From assembly GCF_017814975.1 (NCBI RefSeq), contig NZ_JAGIQA010000001.1:310001-374000 (forward strand): a stretch of DNA of 64,000 nt, written 5' to 3'. The notes under the pieces were generated by a model. The model saw only the letters and a list, made by a program, of their open reading frames with translations. It had not been told where the DNA came from and ran no database searches. This DNA is from Cupriavidus consociatus. Its GTDB lineage: Bacteria; Pseudomonadota; Gammaproteobacteria; Burkholderiales; Burkholderiaceae. A program made the translations under genes and the position numbers. Below are positions 8,318 through 17,486 of the stretch, in pieces (the first letter of the stretch is position 1; the number at the start of each line of letters is the position of its first letter).

Positions 8318-9628
8318 ATGAACCCCATCAAAGTTGGCCTGCTCGGCATCGGTACCGTCGGTAGCGGCACGTTCAACGTGCTCAAGCGCAACCAGGAAGA
8401 AATTCGTCGCCGCGCCGGCCGCGGCATCGAGATTGCCGTGGTGGCCGATCTCAACACCGAACGCGCGCGCGAACTGACCAACGGGGAAGTGGAGATCGTC
8501 AGCGACGCGCACCAGGTAGTGACGCGACCCGACATCGATATTGTCATCGAACTGATCGGCGGCTACGGCGTGGCGCGCGAGCTGGTGCTCAAGGCTATCG
8601 AGAACGGCAAGCACGTGGTCACCGCCAACAAGGCGCTGCTGGCCGTGCATGGCAACGAGATCTTCGAAGCCGCGCGCAAGAAGGGCGTGATCGTGGCCTT
8701 CGAGGCCGCGGTCGCCGGCGGCATCCCCATCATCAAGGCGCTGCGCGAAGGCCTGACCGCCAACCGCATCCAGTGGATCGCCGGCATCATCAACGGCACC
8801 ACCAACTTCATCCTGTCCGAGATGCGCGACAAGGGCCTGGATTTCGACGTGGTCCTGAAGGAAGCGCAGCAACTGGGCTATGCCGAGGCTGACCCGACCT
8901 TCGACATCGAGGGCGTCGATGCCGCGCACAAGGTCACGCTGATGAGCGCGATCGCCTTCGGCATGCCGGTGCAATTCGACCGCGCGCACGTGGAAGGCAT
9001 CACCAGGCTGTCCGCCACCGACATCAAGTACGCCGAGGAACTGGGCTATCGCATCAAGCTGCTCGGCATCACGCGCCGCCGCGACGACGGCGTGGAACTG
9101 CGCGTGCATCCGACCCTGGTGCCGGCCGCGCGCCTGATCGCGAACGTGGAAGGCGCCATGAACGCCGTGCTGGTGCAGGGCGACGCCGTGGGCGCGACGC
9201 TGTACTACGGCAAGGGCGCCGGCGCGGAGCCGACCGCTTCGGCCGTGATCGCCGACCTGGTCGACGTGACCCGCCTGCACACCGCCGACCCGAACCACCG
9301 CGTGCCGCACCTGGCGTTCCAGCCGGACGAGCTGTCGAGCGTGCCGGTGCTGCCGATCGAAGAGATCAACAGCTCGTACTACCTGCGCATGCGCGTGGCC
9401 GACGAGACCGGCGTGCTGGCCGAGATCACCCGCATCCTGGCCGAGGGCGGCATCTCGATCGACGCCATGCTGCAGAAGGAATCGCGCGAAGGCGAGCCGC
9501 AGACCGACATCATCATCCTGACGCACATCACGCGCGAGAAGCACGTCAACGCCGCCATCGCCAAGATCGAGGCGCTGCAGACCGTGCTGTCCGACGTGAC
9601 GCGCCTGCGCATGGAAGAACTGAACTAA
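8318..9628 (+). CDS. hom: Homoserine dehydrogenase
   Basis: A 436-residue enzyme that reduces aspartate semialdehyde to homoserine with NAD(P)H, the branch point to threonine and methionine. The N-terminal Rossmann motif is LLGIGTVGSGTF. The catalytic domain shows the family stretch IAGIINGTTNFILSEM and EAQQLGYAEADPTFDIEG. A C-terminal ACT domain (about residues 355-436, starting YYLRMRVADETGVLAEI) is the usual site of threonine feedback. The ATG at 8318 follows AGAAGA. It is a monofunctional enzyme with no aspartokinase part. Threonine synthase follows 22 bp downstream in the same operon. Confidence 0.96.
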   Translation: MNPIKVGLLGIGTVGSGTFNVLKRNQEEIRRRAGRGIEIAVVADLNTERARELTNGEVEIVSDAHQVVTRPDIDIVIELIGGYGVARELVLKAIENGKHVVTANKALLAVHGNEIFEAARKKGVIVAFEAAVAGGIPIIKALREGLTANRIQWIAGIINGTTNFILSEMRDKGLDFDVVLKEAQQLGYAEADPTFDIEGVDAAHKVTLMSAIAFGMPVQFDRAHVEGITRLSATDIKYAEELGYRIKLLGITRRRDDGVELRVHPTLVPAARLIANVEGAMNAVLVQGDAVGATLYYGKGAGAEPTASAVIADLVDVTRLHTADPNHRVPHLAFQPDELSSVPVLPIEEINSSYYLRMRVADETGVLAEITRILAEGGISIDAMLQKESREGEPQTDIIILTHITREKHVNAAIAKIEALQTVLSDVTRLRMEELN

Positions 9629-9650
9629 GCGCAGCCACCGTACCGCACAC

Positions 9651-11096
9651 ATGAAATACCAGTCGACCCGCGGCCATGACATGCCGCAATCGTTCTCCGA
9701 GATCCTTCTCGGCGGCCTGGCCCCGGATGGCGGCCTGTACCTGCCGAAGCAGTATCCGCAAGTCACGGCCGACGAGCTGGAGGCCTGGCGCAAGCTGCCG
9801 TATGCCGACCTGGCTTATGAAATCCTGCGCAAGTTCTGCGACGACATTCCGTCCGAGGACCTGCGCGCGCTGACGCGCAAGACCTACACCGCCGAGGTGT
9901 ACTGCAACGCGCGCGAGGGCGACAACACCGCCGACATCACGCCGCTGCGCACGCTGGGCGAAGAGGGCGGTACGAAGCTGCAACTGCTGGGCCTGTCCAA
10001 CGGCCCGACGCTGGCCTTCAAGGACATGGCGATGCAGTTGCTCGGCAACCTGTTCGAGTACGCGCTCGCCCGTGCCGGCCAGGAGCTGAACATCCTGGGC
10101 GCCACCTCCGGCGACACCGGCAGCGCGGCCGAATACGCGATGCGCGGCAAGCGCGGCATCCGCGTGTTCATGCTGAGCCCGCACCGCAAGATGAGCGCGT
10201 TCCAGACCGCGCAGATGTTCAGCCTGCAGGACCCGAACATCTTCAACATCGCCATCGAAGGCGTGTTCGACGACGCCCAGGATATCGTCAAGGCCGTCTC
10301 CAACGACCACGATTTCAAGGCGCGCCAGAAGATCGGCACGGTCAACTCGATCAACTGGGCGCGCGTGGTGGCCCAGGTGGTGTACTACTTCAAGGGCTGG
10401 CTGCTCGCGACCGATGGCCCCGGCCAGAAGGTCTCGTTCTGCGTGCCGTCGGGCAACTTCGGCAATGTCTGCGCCGGCCATATCGCGCGCATGATGGGCC
10501 TGCCCATCGACAAGCTGGTGGTCGCCACCAACGAGAACGACGTGCTCGACGAATTCTTCCGCACCGGCGCCTACCGCGTGCGCAAGTCGGCGGAGACGTA
10601 CCACACTTCCAGCCCGAGCATGGACATCTCCAAGGCCTCGAACTTCGAGCGCTTCGTGTTCGACCTGCTGGGCCAGGACGCCGGCAAGCTGGCCGCGCTG
10701 TTCCGCGACGTGGAAGAGCAGGGCGGCTTCGACCTGTCGGGCACGCCGGAATTCGACCGTATCCGCCAGTTCGGCTTTGTCTCGGGCCGCAGCACGCACG
10801 AGGACCGGGTGGCGACCATCCGCGACCTGTCGTCGCGCTATGGCATCACCATCGATACCCACACCGCCGACGGCGTCAAGGTGGCGCGCGAGCATCTCAG
10901 CGCCGGCGTGCCGATGGTGGTGCTGGAAACCGCGCTGCCGGCCAAGTTCGCCGACACCATCCGCGAGGCGCTCGGCCACGAGCCGGAGCGTCCGGCCAGG
11001 TTCGAAGGCATCGAGAGCCTGCCGCAGCGCTTTGAAGTGATGCCGGCCGACGCCGCCAGGGTCAAGGCTTATATCGCCGGCCACACCGGCCTGTAA
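9651..11096 (+). CDS. thrC: Threonine synthase
   Basis: A 481-residue PLP enzyme converting O-phosphohomoserine to threonine. It has the N-terminal threonine-synthase segment (STRGHDMPQSFSEILLGGLAPDGGLYLP), the PLP Lys in GPTLAFKDMAMQ near residue 127, the phosphate-binding GATSGDTGSAAEYAM and the NFGNVCAG loop. The length fits the long E. coli/yeast-like class. It starts with ATG at 9651 and lies directly after hom, so both final steps of threonine synthesis are coexpressed. Two hairpins, the second with a T5 tail, follow the stop. Confidence 0.96.
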   Translation: MKYQSTRGHDMPQSFSEILLGGLAPDGGLYLPKQYPQVTADELEAWRKLPYADLAYEILRKFCDDIPSEDLRALTRKTYTAEVYCNAREGDNTADITPLRTLGEEGGTKLQLLGLSNGPTLAFKDMAMQLLGNLFEYALARAGQELNILGATSGDTGSAAEYAMRGKRGIRVFMLSPHRKMSAFQTAQMFSLQDPNIFNIAIEGVFDDAQDIVKAVSNDHDFKARQKIGTVNSINWARVVAQVVYYFKGWLLATDGPGQKVSFCVPSGNFGNVCAGHIARMMGLPIDKLVVATNENDVLDEFFRTGAYRVRKSAETYHTSSPSMDISKASNFERFVFDLLGQDAGKLAALFRDVEEQGGFDLSGTPEFDRIRQFGFVSGRSTHEDRVATIRDLSSRYGITIDTHTADGVKVAREHLSAGVPMVVLETALPAKFADTIREALGHEPERPARFEGIESLPQRFEVMPADAARVKAYIAGHTGL

Positions 11097-11182
11097 GTAA
11101 TCTTGGCACATGGGCACGCTGCGGCACCGCGGCGTGCCGTGTCCGCGCCAACTCGCTACAATCAGGCTGCGGGCCCGATCCT

Positions 11183-11237
11183 CGGCCCCCGGATTGCTTT
11201 CCCCGTCATGGTCGGAGGCAATGCGCGGGCCGTTTTT
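11183..11237 (+). terminator. Long hairpin with T5 tail between thrC and moeA
   Basis: A stem of 6 bp (11183-11188 with 11227-11232), an internal loop and a 9-bp upper stem with two G-U pairs (11193-11201 with 11214-11222) is followed directly by T5. It may end the hom-thrC transcript. A -10-like TACAAT at 11157-11162 lies just upstream, so it may instead be an attenuator in the moeA leader. A separate GC-rich hairpin occurs at 11113-11138. Confidence 0.55.
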
Positions 11238-11275
11238 CATGGGCCAACCTCTTCGCATACTGTGCCCATCGCACC

Positions 11276-12517
11276 ATGACCCAAGCCGCAGCACCTTCCC
11301 GTCCCCCAATGCTGACCATGGCCCAGGCGCTCGACGCGCTGCTGTCCGCCGCGCGCCCGCTGGCGCAGGTGGAGCAGGTCGACACGCTTGACGCCAATGG
11401 CCGCGTGCTGGCCGCGCCCGTGGCCAGCACGTTGCGCGTGCCGCCGGCCGACAACACCTCGATGGATGGCTACGTCATGCGCGCCGCCGACGTCCCGGCA
11501 GCGGGCACGCGGCTGCGCGTGTCGCAGCGGATTCCGGCAGGACATGTCGGCACCGAACTGGAGCCCGGCACCGCCGCGCGCATCTTTACCGGAGGCCTGA
11601 TTCCGCCGGGTGCCGACGCCGTCGTGATGCAGGAGCAATGCACGGCGGAGGGCGAGGACGTGATCATCAACCACGTGCCGCAATCCGGTGAATGGATCCG
11701 GCGCGCAGGCGAGGACATCGAGGCCGGCAGCGTGATCCTGCCCGCGGGCACGCGGCTGACGCCGCAGGCGCTGGGCCTGGCCGCGTCGGTCGGCCAGGCG
11801 AAGCTGGACGTGGTGCGCCGGGTGCGCGTCGCGGTGTTCTTCACCGGAGACGAACTGGCGATGCCGGGCGAACCGCTCAGGCCGGGCGCGATCTACAACT
11901 CGAACCGCTTCACGCTGCGCGGCCTGCTGGAAAACCTGGGCTGCGAAGTCAGCGACTTCGGCATCGTGCCCGATACGCTGGCCGCCACGCGCGAGACGCT
12001 GCGCCGCGCGGCGCAGGGGCACGACCTGATCATCACCTCGGGCGGCGTGTCGGTCGGCGAGGAAGACCATATCAAGCCCGCGGTAGAGGCGGAAGGCCGC
12101 CTCGACATGTGGCAGATCGCGATCAAGCCGGGCAAGCCGCTGGCGTTCGGCCAGGTCAACAGCGCGGGGTCAGAACCGGCGTTTTTCCTGGGTTTGCCGG
12201 GCAATCCGGTGTCAAGCTTCGTCACCTTCCTGCTGTTCGTGCGCCCGTTCATCCTGCGCCTGCAGGGCGTGGCCGACGTGGCGCCGCGCCGCCTGCCGCT
12301 GCGCGCCGATTTCGAGCTGAAGAAGGGTGACCGCCGCAACGAGTTCCTGCGCGCGCGCATCAACGGCGAAGGCGGCCTGGACCTGTTCCCCAACCAGAGC
12401 TCCGGCGTGCTCACTTCCACGGTATGGGGCGACGGGCTGGTCGACAACCCGCCCAACCAGGCCATCGCGCGCGGCGATACCGTGCAATTCATTCCGTTTG
12501 ACGGCCTGCTCGCATAG
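11276..12517 (+). CDS. moeA: Molybdopterin molybdenumtransferase MoeA
   Basis: A 413-residue enzyme that inserts molybdate into adenylylated molybdopterin, the last step of molybdenum cofactor synthesis. Visible family features are LPADNTSMDGYVMR-type PADNTSMDGYVMRAADVP near residue 60, the GGLIPPGADAVVMQE motif, and the MogA-like domain with FFTGDEL, IYNSNR and the ITSGGVSVGEEDH loop, then GKPLAFG and GLPGNPVS. The start ATG at 11276 matches the family N-terminus although the ribosome-binding site is weak. It heads a moeA-moaD-moaE run separated from thrC by a 179-bp gap containing hairpins. Confidence 0.95.
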   Translation: MTQAAAPSRPPMLTMAQALDALLSAARPLAQVEQVDTLDANGRVLAAPVASTLRVPPADNTSMDGYVMRAADVPAAGTRLRVSQRIPAGHVGTELEPGTAARIFTGGLIPPGADAVVMQEQCTAEGEDVIINHVPQSGEWIRRAGEDIEAGSVILPAGTRLTPQALGLAASVGQAKLDVVRRVRVAVFFTGDELAMPGEPLRPGAIYNSNRFTLRGLLENLGCEVSDFGIVPDTLAATRETLRRAAQGHDLIITSGGVSVGEEDHIKPAVEAEGRLDMWQIAIKPGKPLAFGQVNSAGSEPAFFLGLPGNPVSSFVTFLLFVRPFILRLQGVADVAPRRLPLRADFELKKGDRRNEFLRARINGEGGLDLFPNQSSGVLTSTVWGDGLVDNPPNQAIARGDTVQFIPFDGLLA

Positions 12518-12553
12518 CCGGCCCGCATTACCAGCAAGTACACAGAGGCAGTC

Positions 12554-12811
12554 ATGACCATCGAACTACGATTCTTCGCCAGCGTGCGCGAACAGCTCGG
12601 CGTGGCAGAGGAACGCGCCGAGGTGCCGGCCGAGGTGCGCACCGTGGGCGAGCTGCGCCAGTGGCTGCGCCAGCGCGGCGGCGCCTGGGCCGAGACCCTG
12701 GCCGAAGGCCGCGCGCTGCGCATGGCCGTCGACCACGCGGTGGCGCGCCCCGATACGGCGATCACCGATGGCTGTGAGGTGGCATTCTTCCCGCCCGTTA
12801 CCGGAGGCTGA
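12554..12811 (+). CDS. moaD: Molybdopterin synthase sulfur-carrier subunit MoaD
   Basis: An 85-residue ubiquitin-fold protein that carries the thiocarboxylate sulfur added to precursor Z. It starts with the beta strand IELRFFASVREQLG and ends in the essential diglycine (FFPPVTGG). The ATG at 12554 follows CAGAGGCAGTC. moaE begins 1 bp after its stop, so the two subunits of molybdopterin synthase are tightly coupled. Confidence 0.94.
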   Translation: MTIELRFFASVREQLGVAEERAEVPAEVRTVGELRQWLRQRGGAWAETLAEGRALRMAVDHAVARPDTAITDGCEVAFFPPVTGG

Positions 12812-12812
12812 G

Positions 12813-13324
<512 letters not shown>

Positions 13325-13325
<1 letters not shown>

Positions 13326-13705
13326 TGGGTCCGATGGGGTTTGTCGCCGTCGGTGTCGGCGCCGCGGCGGGGGCATGGCTGCGCTGGGGTTTCTCGGTGC
13401 TGTGGAATGCGCTCAACCCCGCGCTGCCATACGGCACGCTGGCCGCCAACCTGCTGGGCGGCTACCTGATCGGCCTGGCAGTTGGCTTTTTCGATACCCA
13501 CGCCGGCCTGCCGCCGGAATGGCGCCTGCTGGCCATCACCGGTTTCCTTGGCGGCCTGACCACGTTCTCGACCTTTTCCAGCGAGGTGCTTGCCAACCTG
13601 CTCGCCAGCGACTATGGCTGGGCGGCGATGCACCTGCTGCTGCATCTCGGCGGCTCGCTGCTGCTGACCGCGCTGGGGCTCTGGACCTACCGCGTGCTGG
13701 CCTGA
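13325..13705 (+). CDS. crcB: Fluoride channel CrcB (Fluc)
   Basis: A 126-residue four-helix membrane protein that exports fluoride as a dual-topology dimer. It has the early [11 protein letters not shown] motif, the asparagine in [14 protein letters not shown] and the signature [15 protein letters not shown]. The length is typical of single-domain CrcB. Its ATG overlaps the moaE stop by one base. I saw no fluoride riboswitch upstream, as expected for an internal operon position. Its 3' end overlaps the convergent hydrolase gene by 19 bp. Confidence 0.94.
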
Positions 13706-14622
13706 GCCACGAGCGCGCGTAGCGCGGCGTTGAATGCCTGCGGCTGTTCCATGTGCGGACTGTGGCCGGCACCGGCGACCACGCTCAGGCCCGCATCAGG
13801 CCGCAAGGCGCGGGTGGCGATCCCTACCGCCGGCGCATACAGCCGGCTGGCGTTGCCATACAGGTGGAACAGCGGCAGGCGCGCCGCGCGCAGCGTATCG
13901 CGGAAGTCCTGCCCTGCCATGTCTTCCCATAGTGCGGCCAGCGTGGCGGCCTCGCAGCTCTCCGCCATCCGCGCAATGCGCTGCATCGCCGCGCCGTCGG
14001 GGCGCCGTCCCGCCGCCCACAGTCCCAGTGCCACCGAAGGCGCCAGCCGCGGCCAGTCGGCGCGGATGCGCGCCGCCATCTGGCGGGCCTGGGCCATGTC
14101 GTAGTGGCCGTGAAGCCCGTGCGGCCATTGCGGGTCGGTGAACAGCCGGGGCGTCATGTCGATGCTGCCGACTGCCGCCAGTGGACAACCCGGATGGTCA
14201 CGCAGCAGCGTCCATGCCACCATCGCGCCCATCGACCAGCCCACCACGACCACATCGGCCAGTCCGAGATGACGTACCAGCGCCGCGGCATCGTTCGCCA
14301 GCGCCGCGATGGTGCCGCCGGTGGCGTGCCGCGAAAGCCCGTGGCCGGCATGGTCGGGCGCAATCACCCTGAACCCCGCCAGCGCCAGTGCGCGCTGCCC
14401 GTCGAAGGCCTCGCCGTTGACGGACCAGCCGTGCAACAGCAGCAATGGCCGGCCGTCGCCGGCTTCGCGCCAGCCCGGGAGGGCGCCAAGCGCCGGGTGG
14501 TTGGCAAAGGGCGGGGCGGCTGCGCTGTCACGAGCCGAATCGGGAGCGTCCAACGACGTGTCTCTCCAGGCGGTGGGTGAAAGGCGATGCAAGGGAGGGG
14601 CAGGGTGCGCCTCTATTGACAT
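13687..14622 (-). CDS. Alpha/beta hydrolase, probable esterase
   Basis: A cytoplasmic alpha/beta-hydrolase fold protein, 311 residues from the ATG at 14622. The oxyanion HGW is in [11 protein letters not shown], the nucleophile Ser is in the elbow GWSMGA and the catalytic His is in [11 protein letters not shown] near the end; the [10 protein letters not shown] segment is typical of BioH-like esterases. An in-frame TTG at 14553 has a far better ribosome-binding site (GGAGAG, 8 bases upstream) than the ATG, whose codon overlaps the -35 box of the divergent tetR promoter. The true protein may thus be 288 residues. The substrate is unknown; BioH-like pimeloyl esterase activity is one possibility. 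Confidence 0.85.
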   Translation of the reverse strand: MSIEAHPAPPLHRLSPTAWRDTSLDAPDSARDSAAAPPFANHPALGALPGWREAGDGRPLLLLHGWSVNGEAFDGQRALALAGFRVIAPDHAGHGLSRHATGGTIAALANDAAALVRHLGLADVVVVGWSMGAMVAWTLLRDHPGCPLAAVGSIDMTPRLFTDPQWPHGLHGHYDMAQARQMAARIRADWPRLAPSVALGLWAAGRRPDGAAMQRIARMAESCEAATLAALWEDMAGQDFRDTLRAARLPLFHLYGNASRLYAPAVGIATRALRPDAGLSVVAGAGHSPHMEQPQAFNAALRALVAQASTR

Positions 14623-14643
14623 CCACGCCGGTCAATTTATACG
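14616..14643 (+). promoter_or_regulatory. Probable sigma-70 promoter and operator of the tetR gene
   Basis: TTGACA (14616-14621) is followed after 16 bases by TATACG (14638-14643). The -35 box begins an inverted repeat TTGAC-10-GTCAA (14616-14635) that could be a TetR-family operator. A second inverted repeat with one bulge lies at 14659-14682. Confidence 0.6.
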
Positions 14644-14780
14644 ATGAAACATGAATCAGATATCAGGTTTTGCCTGCATATCGGTTTCCGGGGTGGCAGC
14701 AGGTGCGAGAAGGTGCCTGCGGCGTGACCCGAAGCGGCTGGCATTCCAATGACAAGGCGCGCAGCGCCACCGGAGACAAG

Positions 14781-15425
14781 ATGTCCCAGACCGAGACTGG
14801 CGAAGTCGGCGAAGCCACCGACATGGCCCACGCCGGCGGCATGTGCCCGCCCAAGACGGCGCGCGGGCAAAAGACCCGGGCAGCATTGCTTCGCGCCGCA
14901 GAAAAGGTGTTCGGCGAGAAGGGCTACTACGCCGCCTCGATCTCCGAGATCACGCAGGAAGCCAAGGTCGCCATGGGCACCTTCTACCTGTACTTCAAGG
15001 ACAAGGAAGACATTTTCCGCGCGCTCGTCAGCCACATGCTGGAACTGGTGCGCGCCCACCTGCGCAAGCACGTGGCCAGCGCCGCCAGCCAGATGGAAGC
15101 CGAGCGGCTGGGCCTGAAGGCCTTTCTCTCATTCGTTTCGCGCCACAAGAACCTGTACCGCATCGTGCTGGACTCGTACTCGGTGGACGAAACCATCTAC
15201 AGCAGCTACTTCCAGGTCTTTGCCGAGCTCTACAGCCGGCGGCTGGAGCGCGCCGAAGAGCAGGGCGAGATCGTCGCCGGCGACGCCGAGGTGCGCGCCT
15301 GGTGCCTGATCGGCATCAGCAACTTCCTGGGCATGCGCTATGCGCGCTGGAAGCGTCCGGCTTCGATGGAGAAGGTGGTCGATACCGCCTTCGACCTGAT
15401 CGCCAACGGCTTGCAGCCGCGATGA
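14781..15425 (+). CDS. TetR/AcrR-family transcriptional regulator
   Basis: A 214-residue regulator with a short disordered N-terminus and a TetR helix-turn-helix at about residues 32-85 (RAALLRAAEKVFGEKGYYAASISEI, then AMGTFYLYFKDKEDIFRALV). The C-terminal ligand domain does not identify the effector; regulators in such acyl-CoA cassettes often sense a CoA ester or free acid. The ATG at 14781 follows GGAGA. The next gene starts inside its stop codon (ATGA), so the regulator is cotranscribed with the metabolic genes that it presumably controls through the upstream operator. Confidence 0.92.
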   Translation: MSQTETGEVGEATDMAHAGGMCPPKTARGQKTRAALLRAAEKVFGEKGYYAASISEITQEAKVAMGTFYLYFKDKEDIFRALVSHMLELVRAHLRKHVASAASQMEAERLGLKAFLSFVSRHKNLYRIVLDSYSVDETIYSSYFQVFAELYSRRLERAEEQGEIVAGDAEVRAWCLIGISNFLGMRYARWKRPASMEKVVDTAFDLIANGLQPR

Positions 15426-16219
15426 CCTTGGCCGCGATAACCATGGCCGAAGATTCGCTGGTCCTGCTCGAACGCAGGGACGGCGTGGCGCTGCTGCGCC
15501 TGAACCGGCCGCAGCGGCACAACAGCCTCGTGCCGGCATTGCTCGAAGCCTTGCTGGCCGCGCTGGACGAGGTCGAAGCCGACAACTCGGTTCGCGCCGT
15601 GGTGCTGACGCATGCCGGGAGCAATTTCTCGACCGGCGGCGACGTGGCGGCCTTCGCGGCGCAAGGCGATGCCATTGCCGCTTACGCCAGCGAGTTGCTC
15701 GGACTGCTGAACCGGTCGATCCTGCGCCTCGCGGCACTGCGCTGCCCGGTGGTGGCGGCCGTCGAAGGCTGGCTGACCGGCGGCTCGCTCGGGTTGATGC
15801 TGGCCTGCGACATGGCCGTGCTCGCGCAGGATGCGCGCATCGCACCGTTCTATACGGTGGTGGGCTTCAGCCCCGACGGCGGCTGGACGGCGATGCTGCC
15901 GCAGCTGGCCGGACCGGCACGGGCGCGCGCCTGGCAATTGAACAACACGGTCGTCGCGGCGCCGGATGCCGTTGCGCATGGTTTGGCCTGCGCGCTGTCG
16001 GCACCCGGTGCGGCCGAGGCCGATGCCATCGCGCTGGCGCGCGGCGTGGCGGACAAGATGCCCGGCAGCGTGGCGCGTACCCGCGCGCTGCTGCGCTGGG
16101 ACGCCGACGCGCTGGCAGCGGGCCTGGAACGCGAGCGCGCCGCCTTCATCGCGCAGATTGCCAGCGCGGAGACTGCCGACGGCATGCGCCGCTTCCTTGC
16201 CGGGCGATCGCGAGAGTAG
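15422..16219 (+). CDS. Crotonase (enoyl-CoA hydratase/isomerase) family protein
   Basis: 265 residues with the crotonase fold: the oxyanion-hole GSNFSTGGDVAAF near residue 68 and CPVVAAVEGWLTGGSLGLMLACDMAV near 107. The two catalytic glutamates of true enoyl-CoA hydratase are not present: the GGGCE position reads GGSLG and the second glutamate region reads PFYTVVGFSPDGGW. That FSPDGG resembles isomerase-type members such as PaaG. It could be an isomerase or another CoA-ester enzyme. The start overlaps the tetR stop (ATGA); a second ATG at 15443 is possible. An ABC importer operon follows 79 bp downstream. Confidence 0.87.
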   Translation: MTLAAITMAEDSLVLLERRDGVALLRLNRPQRHNSLVPALLEALLAALDEVEADNSVRAVVLTHAGSNFSTGGDVAAFAAQGDAIAAYASELLGLLNRSILRLAALRCPVVAAVEGWLTGGSLGLMLACDMAVLAQDARIAPFYTVVGFSPDGGWTAMLPQLAGPARARAWQLNNTVVAAPDAVAHGLACALSAPGAAEADAIALARGVADKMPGSVARTRALLRWDADALAAGLERERAAFIAQIASAETADGMRRFLAGRSRE

Positions 16220-16298
16220 CCGGGCAGCAGACATTCCACGCAGTTGCAGCAGGTTCCAGCCCTACCAACGCAAAAGAAACCGAACACAGGAGACAGCC

Positions 16299-17486
16299 AT
16301 GCAAAGCAACCCCTTCGCCGTACGCGCCCTGGTCATGGCCGCCGGCCTTCTTGCCACCGGCGCCGCGCTGGCCAAGGACATCCGCATTGCCCACGTCTAC
16401 GACAAGACCGGCGCGCTGGAAGCGTATGCCAAGCAGACCCAGACCGGCCTGCTGATGGGCCTGGAATACGCCACCAACGGCACCATGACGGTCAACGGCA
16501 ACAAGCTGGTGGTGATCGAAAAGGATACGCAGGGCAAGCCCGACGTGGCCAAGGCGCAGCTTGCTGCCGCCTACAGCGACGACCGCGCCGATATCGCCGT
16601 CGGCCCGACCTCGTCCGGCACCGCCCTGGCTATGCTGTCCGTGGCCGAGGAATACAAGAAGGTGCTGCTGGTCGAGCCCGCCGTCGCCGATTCGATCACC
16701 GGTGACAAGTGGAACCGCTATATCTTCCGCACCGGCCGCAATTCGTCGCAGGACGCGATCTCCAACGCCGTGGCGCTGGACAAGCCGGGCGTGACCATCG
16801 CCACGCTGGCGCAGGACTACGCCTTCGGCCGTGACGGCGTGAAGGCGTTCAAGGGCGCGCTCAAGAACGCGAAGATCGTCCATGAGGAATACCTGCCCAC
16901 CAACACGACGGACTTCACCGCCGGTGCGCAGCGCCTGTTCGATTCGCTCAAGGACAAGCCCGGCCGCAAGGTGATCTTCATCATCTGGGCCGGTGCCGGC
17001 AATCCATTCAAGATCGCAGACCTCGATCCCAGGCGCTACGGCATCGAGATCGCCACCGGCGGCAACATCCTGCCGGCGATGACCAGCTACAAGAACTTCC
17101 CGGGCATGGAAGGGGCCACGTACTACTACTTCGGCATCCCCAAGAACAAGGCCAACGAGTGGCTGGTGTCGAACCACTACAGCAAGTTCAAGGCGCCGCC
17201 CGATTTCTTCACCGCCGGCGGCATGACCGCAGGCATCGCGCTGGTCGAGGCGCTGAAGAAGACCAACGGCGACACCGGCACCGACAAGCTGATCATGGCG
17301 ATGGAAGGGATGTCGTTCGAGACGCCCAAGGGCAAGATGACCTTCCGCAAGGAAGACCACCAGGCGATGCAGTCGATGTACCACTTCAAGATCAAGGTGG
17401 ATCCGGCCTTTGCCTGGGGCGTGCCTGAACTCGTGCGCGAGATCAAGCCCGAAGAAATGAACGTCCCCGTGCGCAACCAACGCTGA
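16299..17486 (+). CDS. ABC transporter substrate-binding protein, LivJ/branched-chain amino acid type
   Basis: A 395-residue periplasmic binding protein with a Sec signal peptide (cleavage after GAALA, near residue 25). The periplasmic-binding-protein type 1 fold begins IRIAHVYDKTGALEAYAKQ and continues with the GPTSSGTALAM ligand loop and DYAFGRDGVKAFKGAL. The ATG at 16299 follows AGGAGA. It heads a complete importer: binding protein, two ATPases and two permeases. In this context the cargo is more likely an aromatic, aliphatic or hydroxy acid than leucine, but the sequence alone does not say which. Confidence 0.92.
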   Translation: MQSNPFAVRALVMAAGLLATGAALAKDIRIAHVYDKTGALEAYAKQTQTGLLMGLEYATNGTMTVNGNKLVVIEKDTQGKPDVAKAQLAAAYSDDRADIAVGPTSSGTALAMLSVAEEYKKVLLVEPAVADSITGDKWNRYIFRTGRNSSQDAISNAVALDKPGVTIATLAQDYAFGRDGVKAFKGALKNAKIVHEEYLPTNTTDFTAGAQRLFDSLKDKPGRKVIFIIWAGAGNPFKIADLDPRRYGIEIATGGNILPAMTSYKNFPGMEGATYYYFGIPKNKANEWLVSNHYSKFKAPPDFFTAGGMTAGIALVEALKKTNGDTGTDKLIMAMEGMSFETPKGKMTFRKEDHQAMQSMYHFKIKVDPAFAWGVPELVREIKPEEMNVPVRNQR

